A stretch of DNA of 10,721 bases from Actinomycetota bacterium (GTDB lineage Bacteria; Actinomycetota; Actinomycetes; Propionibacteriales; Nocardioidaceae). Where the stretch lies: the NCBI GenBank assembly GCA_009702305.1, contig WLIH01000038.1, forward strand, positions 1 through 10,721. Direction: 5' to 3'. Positions 6,331 to 10,721 of this stretch are shown piece by piece (position 1 is the stretch's first letter; each line of letters begins with the position of its first letter). Below the pieces are notes generated by a model, which saw nothing but the letters and a program-made list of their open reading frames with translations, ran no database searches and was not told the DNA's origin. Both the position numbers and the translations under genes were made by a program.

Positions 6331-7011
6331 TCACGCCCGATCTCCATCTCCTCCGAACATCGTGCTGACCCACGCCGTGGCCTCGGCCGCCAGCTCGTCG
6401 AGACGGCCGAGGTCGCCGGCCTCCAGGGCGTCCGCTGCGAGCTGACGCAGGCCGTAGACCCCGGAGAGGTACGCCGCGAACGGGAACCGGTCGCGGGCGC
6501 TCGGGTCCCACTCCACGTGCTTGGAGAAGAGCAGCTCGGCCAGGCTCGACAGCGCCGTACGCCGCCGCTCGCGGGCGCCCGCCCCCATCGCGTCCATCTG
6601 CACCTGGAAGGCCATCGCCACCACGGGGTCGGCGCGCAGGGCTCCGAGGTAGGTGTCCATCACCTCGCCGACGTACTCCCGCCACGGCCGCCCGGACCCG
6701 TCGAGCACGAGCAGCCGGGTCAGCAGCAGGTCGATGAAGCGGTCGTAGGCCGCGAAGATGCACTCCTCCTTGGAGGAGTACGACGCGTAGAACGAGGTGA
6801 GCGAGAGCCCGGCGCGGGTGCAGATGTCCTTGGGGCCGACCTCGTGCGGGCCGTAGGCGGCGAGCAGCTCGGTGACCGCGATGAGCGTGCGCTCCTGCTG
6901 GACGCGCAGCACCTCGTCGCGGGCGAGGGCGTTCTTGCCCCGGGGCAGGGCGCGCGGCACGTGGAAGAACACCCCGTCGGTGATGGGGGGGATCGTGTCG
7001 GGCGCCGCCAT
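6331..7011 (-). CDS. TetR-family transcriptional regulator upstream of the peptidase
   Basis: A 226-residue TetR-type repressor. The first ~30 residues (TDGVFFHVPRALPRGKNALAR) form a longer lead than usual. The DNA-binding domain follows at about 34-85: LRVQQERTLIAVTELLAAYG, then VGPKDICTRAGLSLTSFYASYSSKEECIFAAYDRFID, with the recognition helix A-G-L-S-x-x-x-F-Y. Residues 90-226 are an all-helical effector domain containing a Met/Ala/Gly-rich segment (VAMAFQVQMDAMGAGARERR). The ATG at 7011 has GGGGG immediately upstream, a weak Shine-Dalgarno with very short spacing. It is transcribed in the same direction as the peptidase, with a 62-bp gap holding an inverted repeat, and is divergent from the zinc-finger gene. 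Likely targets are the peptidase and itself. It is not closely similar to the TetR at 2826. The ligand is unknown. Confidence 0.92.
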   Translation of the reverse strand: MAAPDTIPPITDGVFFHVPRALPRGKNALARDEVLRVQQERTLIAVTELLAAYGPHEVGPKDICTRAGLSLTSFYASYSSKEECIFAAYDRFIDLLLTRLLVLDGSGRPWREYVGEVMDTYLGALRADPVVAMAFQVQMDAMGAGARERRRTALSSLAELLFSKHVEWDPSARDRFPFAAYLSGVYGLRQLAADALEAGDLGRLDELAAEATAWVSTMFGGDGDRA

Positions 7012-7020
7012 CCCCCGACT

Positions 7021-7031
7021 CTCTCAGAGAG
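7021..7031. promoter_or_regulatory. Short palindrome CTCTC-A-GAGAG upstream of TetR
   Basis: Perfect 5-bp arms around one base, 9 bp upstream of the TetR start at 7011. It could be an autoregulatory operator but is short and simple in composition. Confidence 0.25.
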
Positions 7032-7045
7032 CGGCCGGCGTCGGC

Positions 7046-7074
7046 GTCTCGGACCGGTCGAGTACGGTCCAGAC
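7046..7074. promoter_or_regulatory. Inverted repeat in the TetR/zinc-finger divergent gap
   Basis: GTCT-c-GGACCG, an 8-base spacer, then CGGTCC-AGAC: 10 bp of paired arms with a single extra base on the left. It lies in the 113-bp gap between divergent starts at 7011 and 7125. The TACGGT inside it (7063-7068) fits a TAnnnT -10 for the zinc-finger gene, giving a 5' leader of about 50 nt. It could be an operator or an RNA hairpin. Confidence 0.4.
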
Positions 7075-7124
7075 AACGGGTGGGACCGGGCGCGAGAGGG
7101 CGCCGCACAGGGGGAGAGGGAGTC

Positions 7125-7505
7125 ATGGAGTTCAGCCAGGCGGGGAGGATCTGCTCGTTCTGCGGCAGACCCGGGAGTAGCGACAACCGCCTCGGCAGCG
7201 GTCTGGGAGCGATGATCTGCCGCGAGTGCGTGACGGCGCTCCACCTCGCCATGACCTCCGACGACAGCGAGTCGGTCTCGCGGACGCCGTGGGAGACCAT
7301 GGCGGACGCCGAGCTGCTCGAGACGCTGCCGCTCATCCTCCGCTCGGCCGAGCAGAACGCCGCCTTCGCCACCGACTGGGTCAGCATCATCCGGGAGCGC
7401 CGCATCTCGTGGGCCCAGATCGGGGACGCGCTCGGAGTCTCGCGCCAGGCCGTCTGGGAGCGCTTCGCGAAGGGCGTCGAGCAGCGCCGCTCGAGCGGCG
7501 CCTGA
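7125..7505 (+). CDS. Small ClpX-type zinc-finger / helix-turn-helix protein
   Basis: A 126-residue protein of two parts. Residues 8-36 form a ClpX-type C4 zinc-binding domain: C10-x2-C13-x18-C32-x2-C35, the same spacing and flanking residues (ICSFCGRP, ICRECV) as the N-terminal domain of ClpX, which dimerises and docks adaptors or substrates. No AAA+ ATPase follows. Instead, after a linker and a helix (about 60-90), residues 94-115 (ISWAQIGDALGVSRQAVWERF) form a helix-turn-helix resembling the sigma-factor region 4 or MerR/Xre recognition unit. The combination suggests a DNA-binding regulator using the ClpX-like module for dimerisation or partner recruitment. I chose the ATG at 7125 because GGGAG lies shortly upstream and the zinc finger starts at once; the frame extends upstream to 7080 without domain content. 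It ends 7 bp from the convergent DUF1254 gene. No specific function is known to me. Confidence 0.85.
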   Translation: MEFSQAGRICSFCGRPGSSDNRLGSGLGAMICRECVTALHLAMTSDDSESVSRTPWETMADAELLETLPLILRSAEQNAAFATDWVSIIRERRISWAQIGDALGVSRQAVWERFAKGVEQRRSSGA

Positions 7506-7516
7506 GCCCGGCTCAG
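7502..7516. terminator. Palindrome containing both stop codons of convergent genes
   Basis: CTGAGCC-C-GGCTCAG has 7-bp perfect arms around one base. The + strand TGA (7503-7505) and the minus-strand TGA (7513-7515) are mirror images inside the arms. RNA from either strand would form the same stem of five or six pairs. No T-tract is present. Probable short bidirectional terminator. Confidence 0.45.
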
Positions 7517-8934
7517 CCCAGGAGGCCGCCGGGGCCGAGGTTCTCGACCGGCGGCGGGGTCCAGGTGCCGTCGAGGGCGTCCTGGCTCGGTCCGTAGAGT
7601 CGCAGGTTGAGCCGGAACTGACCGCCGGGGGCCGGCAGCCAGTTGACCGTCTCGTCCTGTGGGTCGCGCTGCGAGATCACCACCACGACCGAGCCGTCCG
7701 ACCCGGTCACCAGCGGTGGGTGGCTCGGCCCGACGGAGTACCTGCCGGCGTCGTTGGGCACCAGGTAGCCGTCGCCGTCGTACATCGTCAGCGACCAGAA
7801 GTAGCGCGCCGGCGGCAGCTCGTCCGCTGCGAAGGTCAGGCGGTAGTCGTTCGCACCGACGTAGAGCACCCCGGTGCCGTCGGTCACGCCGACGGGATAG
7901 GTCGCCTCCTCGCGGGTGTTGGCGCCCAGCCCGGCCGAGGCGATCTGCGCGCGCAGCTCGTAGTCGGTGCCGTAGCGCCCGATCGCGGGCGGCGGGTCGA
8001 ACCACCCGTCGTGCGTGACGGCGACCGAGAGCGCGCGCACCGTCACCTCGCGCGGCAGCAGCATCGCGGCCGTCGAGATGCCGGTGTAGAGCGCCTCGAG
8101 CGTGACCGGGTCGAGCCCGGCGTCCTCCGGCGAGAGGCCCGGTCCGATGCCGTACGCCGCCAGTCGGGTCAGCAGCGGATCGTCGCGCGCCGGCGGCGGG
8201 CTCTGGGCGAGCGCGGTGTTGAGGCGGCGGACGAACGCGGCGCCGTCGGTGGGAGTGGGGTGCTGATCGGGCGGCCCGGGCCGGCACGAGCGCGGGAAGG
8301 TCCGCTGGGTGCCGTCGGGTCCGGTCAGCGTGTAGCGCAGCATCAGGCGGTGCGCGCGGCGCTGGTCCGCGGCGCCGGTCGCCAGGGTCCGTCCGATCAC
8401 CCAGACGTAGCGGTACCTGCTGGTCACGACCCGGTCGTACGCCGACGCCGGCGTGGATCCGGGCCGTCGGGTCCACCGGACCTGCGTAGCGCTCGCGCCG
8501 GGGCCGTCCTCGCGGGAGCCGGGGATCGCGATCACGTTGGTGTAGGGATCGAGCATGGCGAAGCTGTAGTAGCGGCGCCCCATGTCCGGGTGCCGCAGCA
8601 CGACCGGTCCCCGACCGAGGTCGAGGTGGGCGATGGAGTAGAGCGTGTCGGTGTTGGGCGCGACGACGCTGCGCACGGTCGGGTCGGCGAACTCGCGGGC
8701 GTGCGAGAAGGAGTTCAACGGCGCGTTGCCGACCTCGTCGGGGCACCGGACGCTGGTCATCTCGGTGCGCACGCGCAGCGACTCGAGCAGCGGGAAGCCG
8801 TACTGGTAGGCCTCCCGGCCGATCGTCAGTGCGGTCGCGGGGTCGGCCGCGCTGCTCGCGCCGGGCGCGACGACGACGGGGAGGGCCACCACGGTGGCGC
8901 ACGCGGCGACGAGGGCGGACAGCAGGCGTCGCAT
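7513..8934 (-). CDS. Secreted DUF1254/DUF1214 domain protein
   Basis: A 473-residue exported protein of the DUF1254 (N-terminal) plus DUF1214 (C-terminal) family, found widely in bacteria without an agreed biochemical role. The Sec signal peptide covers about residues 1-30 (MRRLLSALVAACATVVALPV, Ala-rich, cleavage near ASSAAD). DUF1254 runs about 38-190, with EAYQYGFPLL at its start, NSFSHAREFADPTVRSVVAPN-T-DTLYS and YYSFAMLDPYTNVIA. DUF1214 covers about 340-455 and includes RYFWSLTMYDGDGYLVPNDAG (377-397). A proline-rich tail follows. Cys64 and Cys217 are the only cysteines after the signal region and could form a disulfide. The ATG at 8934 has GGAG seven bases upstream and gives a proper signal peptide. 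No enzyme or transporter partner is adjacent, so the role is not indicated. It converges on the zinc-finger gene and diverges from the gene at 8988. Confidence 0.9.
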   Translation of the reverse strand: MRRLLSALVAACATVVALPVVVAPGASSAADPATALTIGREAYQYGFPLLESLRVRTEMTSVRCPDEVGNAPLNSFSHAREFADPTVRSVVAPNTDTLYSIAHLDLGRGPVVLRHPDMGRRYYSFAMLDPYTNVIAIPGSREDGPGASATQVRWTRRPGSTPASAYDRVVTSRYRYVWVIGRTLATGAADQRRAHRLMLRYTLTGPDGTQRTFPRSCRPGPPDQHPTPTDGAAFVRRLNTALAQSPPPARDDPLLTRLAAYGIGPGLSPEDAGLDPVTLEALYTGISTAAMLLPREVTVRALSVAVTHDGWFDPPPAIGRYGTDYELRAQIASAGLGANTREEATYPVGVTDGTGVLYVGANDYRLTFAADELPPARYFWSLTMYDGDGYLVPNDAGRYSVGPSHPPLVTGSDGSVVVVISQRDPQDETVNWLPAPGGQFRLNLRLYGPSQDALDGTWTPPPVENLGPGGLLG

Positions 8935-8974
8935 GGCAGGGCTCCGGCCGGTCGGGGGTGGGGACGCGTCATCG

Positions 8975-8980
8975 TAGGCT
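8975..8980 (+). promoter_or_regulatory. -10 element TAGGCT, leaderless promoter
   Basis: TAGGCT fits TAnnnT and ends seven bases before the GTG at 8988, with no Shine-Dalgarno between. It supports a leaderless transcript and decides this start. The nearby 8-bp palindrome GACGCGTC (8963-8970) shares the core of the operator at 2798-2815 but lacks its flanks. Confidence 0.45.
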
Positions 8981-8987
8981 CGACGGT

Positions 8988-9596
8988 GTGACGACCCGGC
9001 AGCGCTTCGAGGGTGCGATCGCGGGCGTCGGCACCACCAGCGGGGTGCGCGTGGTCGTCGGCCGCTGGAGCGACACCCCGCTCGGACCCTTCGGCGATGC
9101 GATGGTGCAGCGAGCCGACGGGCACCGCGTCCTGATCGCGCCGCACCAGGAGGCGGCCGGATTCATCGCGGCGACCTACACGTTCGACGAGGTGCGCATC
9201 GAGCCGGTCGCGGTCGCCTCGACGCCGGACGGATGGTCGCTGCGATCGGCGTCCCTGACGCTCGACCTCGTCGTCGGGCGCCGCTCCCCGCTCGGGCGGC
9301 TGCTGGGGCTGCTTCCTCGCGCCGTGAGCACGGCACCATGGTTCTGCGCCGTGACCGACCCGGTCGCCCGGGTCGTCATGCGGGGGGTGCGCACCCGCGG
9401 CACAGCGGGCCGCGGGCGACGGGAGTGGTACGGCGCGACCGACCACCACGTCGTCGAGTCCGTGACCGGATCCTTCGACGGGCTCGACCTGGGCTCGCTG
9501 CACGACGTGCTGCCGGCGCCGACGTTCGGCTTCTCCTCGACGCCGCCACGACCCTCGGTGACCGCCGTCGTCACGACGGTCGAGACATCCGCGTGA
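8988..9596 (+). CDS. Conserved protein of unknown function
   Basis: A 202-residue cytoplasmic protein I cannot assign to a named family, though its style is like conserved actinobacterial hypothetical proteins. Visible features are an N-terminal beta-rich region with FEGAIAGVGTTSG (7-19) and VVVGRWSDTPLGPFGDAMVQ (22-41), then DGHRVLIAPHQEAAGFIAATY (44-64), suggesting a compact ligand-binding or enzyme-like fold. A middle segment (GRRSPLGRLLGLLPRAVSTAPWF, 97-119) is followed by the single Cys120, then REWYGATDHHVVES (145-158). No signal peptide or membrane helix is seen. An upstream start at 8829 in the same frame encodes an Arg-rich stretch antisense to the DUF1254 signal peptide and is not credible. 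The GTG at 8988 follows a leaderless -10. It is divergent from DUF1254 with a 53-bp gap and convergent with the oxidoreductase. Confidence 0.75.
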   Translation: MTTRQRFEGAIAGVGTTSGVRVVVGRWSDTPLGPFGDAMVQRADGHRVLIAPHQEAAGFIAATYTFDEVRIEPVAVASTPDGWSLRSASLTLDLVVGRRSPLGRLLGLLPRAVSTAPWFCAVTDPVARVVMRGVRTRGTAGRGRREWYGATDHHVVESVTGSFDGLDLGSLHDVLPAPTFGFSSTPPRPSVTAVVTTVETSA

Positions 9597-9604
9597 CCGA
9601 ATGA

Positions 9605-9618
9605 CCCCGTGACCGGGG
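9605..9618. terminator. Inverted repeat between convergent genes
   Basis: CCCCG-TGAC-CGGGG has 5-bp all-G/C arms and a 4-nt loop in the 23-bp gap between the stop at 9596 and the oxidoreductase stop at 9620. No T-tract is present. A weak bidirectional terminator is plausible. Confidence 0.4.
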
Positions 9619-9619
9619 C

Positions 9620-10615
9620 TCAGACCAGGGCGGGCATCACGGTCTCGCACACCAGCCGCAGCGAGGCCCACGAGGGTTCGGCGGGCAGGCCACCGCAGGC
9701 CGGATGGCTGGTCACGAGCCTGACCTCGCCGGCCCGGCAGCGCTCGACCAGGTCGTCGGCGTGCAGCACGACGTACACGCCGGCGGCGCGCATCTCCTCG
9801 ACCGAGGTCGAGTGGTCGACGACGTAGGACCCGGCTTCGCCATGCCACTGCTGGTAGGCGACGGCGTCGGCCAGCAGGTGGTGCCCGAAGCGCTCCCAGA
9901 ACTCGTCGGGGTCCTCGGCGCAGAAGATGTTCGCCGGCCCGGCGGGCGCGAGCATCACGAACCCCGGCTCGCGGCCCTCGGCGCGGCACGCGGCGTCGTA
10001 GGTCTCCTTGAGCACCGGGTCGCCGTGCTGGGGCTGGAAGTGCAGCCCCAGCCGGCCGGCCCGCCGCGCGGCCGCGGGCGTGCCACCGCCGTAGAAGAGG
10101 AAGGGGTGGGGACGCGAGTACGGCGTCGGCGTGATCCGCACCGTGCGGCCCTCGTGCTCGAACGGCTCGCCGGTCCAGGCCTGCAGCAGCACCCGGATCC
10201 GGGCCTCCAGGTCCGCGCCGCGGGTGTGCCACGGGCGATCGAAGAGGGCGTACTCCTCCGGCCGGTAGCCCAGCCCGATCGTGTAGCTGACCCGACCACC
10301 CGAGAGCAGGTCGAGCACGGCCATGTCCTCGGCCAGCCGCAGCGGCTCGTAGAAGTTCACCAGCAGAGCGGAGACGGTGATCGGGAGATCGGTCGTGACC
10401 GCGGCGATCGCGGAGGCGACGGGGATCGGGCTCGGCAGGTAGCCGTCGTCGGCCGTGTGGTGCTCCGAGACCATGATCGGCTGCGGTCCGTGAGCCTGGA
10501 GGTACGCCGCCTGCTCGATCGCCCGGGCGTAGAGCTCGCGCCGCTCCTCGCGGCCGGCCCCCGGTGCGCGGAAGTCGTAGCGGGTGACGAACTGGGTCCG
10601 GGCCATGCGGGTCAC
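9620..10615 (-). CDS. LLM-class (luciferase-like) flavin-dependent oxidoreductase
   Basis: A 331-residue TIM-barrel oxidoreductase of the bacterial luciferase-like superfamily, using FMN or coenzyme F420; sequence alone does not settle which. Recognisable elements are FVTRYDFRAP (9-18), SEHHTADDGYLPSPIPVASAIAA (50-72), the beta-strand and loop PITVSALLVNFYEPLRLAEDMAVLD-L-LSGGRVSYTIGLGYRPEEY (78-122), and FLFYGGGTPAAARRAGRLG (172-190), the phosphate-binding region of the cofactor site. Length is normal for the family. Starts are GTG 10615 or ATG 10606 three codons on; neither has a good Shine-Dalgarno, and the choice does not affect the fold. An exact KstR-type site sits 13 bp upstream. The mycobacterial KstR cholesterol regulon includes luciferase-like oxidoreductases, so a role in steroid or lipid breakdown is a reasonable inference but unproven. 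Confidence 0.92.
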   Translation of the reverse strand: MTRMARTQFVTRYDFRAPGAGREERRELYARAIEQAAYLQAHGPQPIMVSEHHTADDGYLPSPIPVASAIAAVTTDLPITVSALLVNFYEPLRLAEDMAVLDLLSGGRVSYTIGLGYRPEEYALFDRPWHTRGADLEARIRVLLQAWTGEPFEHEGRTVRITPTPYSRPHPFLFYGGGTPAAARRAGRLGLHFQPQHGDPVLKETYDAACRAEGREPGFVMLAPAGPANIFCAEDPDEFWERFGHHLLADAVAYQQWHGEAGSYVVDHSTSVEEMRAAGVYVVLHADDLVERCRAGEVRLVTSHPACGGLPAEPSWASLRLVCETVMPALV

Positions 10616-10628
10616 CCAACCAGACTTC

Positions 10629-10642
10629 TAGAACACGTTCCA
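10629..10642. promoter_or_regulatory. KstR-type operator upstream of the flavin oxidoreductase
   Basis: TAGAACACGTTCCA fits the published KstR consensus TnnAACnnGTTnnA at every fixed base. Read on the minus strand it is TGGAACGTGTTCTA, close to KstR sites in mycobacteria and rhodococci. It lies 13 bp upstream of the GTG at 10615, where a bound repressor would block transcription start. KstR itself is not in the window. A chance match to a motif with eight fixed positions is possible, but its position just before a fitting gene argues against that. Confidence 0.65.
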
Positions 10643-10651
10643 CCGCCGACC

Positions 10652-10665
10652 CGGCGCCACTTTCC
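10652..10665 (+). repeat. Degenerate third copy of the terminal repeat arm
   Basis: CGGCGCCACTTTCC matches the arm CGGCGCTAGTTTCC (10684-10697) at 12 of 14 positions, 32 bp upstream in the same orientation. After it comes CAGC, as also happens after the minus-strand arm, so it may be a decayed half of a second hairpin. Confidence 0.45.
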
Positions 10666-10682
10666 CAGCCACGACCGGTGAG

Positions 10683-10721
10683 TCGGCGCTAGTTTCCGCC
10701 GCTGGGGGAAACTAGCGCCGA
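10683..10721. repeat. Perfect 15-bp-arm inverted repeat at the window edge
   Basis: TCGGCGCTAGTTTCC (10683-10697) and GGAAACTAGCGCCGA (10707-10721) are exact reverse complements around the 9-nt loop GCCGCTGGG. The window ends at the last base of the right arm, so the repeat may extend further. It lies in the intergenic region upstream of the oxidoreductase. It could be a REP-like interspersed repeat, a mobile-element end, or the terminator of a gene to the right. It has no T-tract. The arms contain AT-richer TAGTTT, unlike the surrounding DNA. Confidence 0.75.

Noticed and set aside
4964..6445. 493-codon open frame on the + strand antisense to the peptidase
   Set aside because: Low-complexity Val/Leu/Arg/Gly/His translation without domains. 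The opposite strand has Tat signal, M28 motifs and a Shine-Dalgarno.
6323..8902. 859-codon open frame on the minus strand
   Set aside because: It runs through the TetR at 6331-7011, antisense through the zinc-finger gene and through the DUF1254 gene in another frame. Its translation is Arg/Pro/Ala-rich with no domain, as expected of a shadow frame in very GC-rich DNA.
8963..8970. GACGCGTC palindrome as a second site for the TetR at 2826
   Set aside because: It shares only the 8-bp core; the flanking TGACA/TGTCA arms are absent, and short CG-rich palindromes are common in such DNA.
8826..10643. 605-codon open frame on the minus strand
   Set aside because: Shadow of the oxidoreductase and antisense to the conserved gene at 8988; composition is Arg/Gly/Ala-rich and no motif is seen.
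1..10721. CRISPR array, tRNA/rRNA, insertion sequence, or toxin-antitoxin or phage-defence system
   Set aside because: No regularly spaced direct repeats, cloverleaf-like sequence, transposase motif, or paired small toxin/antitoxin genes were seen. The nucleotidyltransferase is not paired with a HEPN-type partner.

Overview
The window is very GC-rich with dense coding, strong G/C bias at third codon positions, several likely leaderless start codons and a KstR-type operator. Together these point to an actinobacterium, most likely a Nocardioides-like member of the Propionibacteriales or Mycobacteriales (inferred from sequence style, not from a search). There are ten protein-coding genes, one cut by the left edge. 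I see no rRNA, tRNA, CRISPR array, transposase or phage gene, and no gene-free stretch longer than about 115 bases.

Layout: a 5'-truncated PadR-family regulator (1-573, +) overlaps at its tail a convergent aminoglycoside-adenylyltransferase-like nucleotidyltransferase (522-1322, -). Next is a cytochrome P450 (1417-2796, -), divergent from a TetR-family regulator (2826-3443, +) that is followed by an acyl-CoA dehydrogenase (3476-4690, +). The P450/TetR gap holds a perfect 18-bp palindrome, the probable operator. A Tat-exported, divergent M28-type metallopeptidase (4697-6268, -) lies directly downstream of a second TetR regulator (6331-7011, -), with a GTAACG-CA-CGTTAC inverted repeat between them. 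Divergent from that TetR is a small protein joining a ClpX-type C4 zinc finger to a C-terminal helix-turn-helix (7125-7505, +). It converges on a secreted DUF1254/DUF1214 protein (7513-8934, -). A conserved protein of unknown function (8988-9596, +) and a luciferase-like flavin-dependent oxidoreductase (9620-10615, -) complete the gene set. The right edge is a perfect 15-bp-arm inverted repeat.

How it may work together: P450, acyl-CoA dehydrogenase and luciferase-like oxidoreductase suggest oxidative catabolism of a lipid or steroid-like compound. The sequence evidence for this is a 14-bp site before the oxidoreductase that fits the published KstR consensus TnnAACnnGTTnnA exactly. The P450, TetR and dehydrogenase look like one local regulon under the 18-bp operator. 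The peptidase and second TetR look like a separate unit.

The most notable non-coding signals are: (i) the TetR operator placed over the divergent P450/TetR promoters; (ii) the KstR-like box; (iii) inverted repeats at all four convergent gene junctions, overlapping or touching the stop codons, three of them carrying CCGGCTC; (iv) the terminal hairpin with a third, degenerate copy nearby; and (v) a 9-bp inverted repeat that would sequester the ribosome-binding site and start codon of the nucleotidyltransferase. The most notable protein is the M28 homologue, which has lost the canonical Glu-Glu pair.
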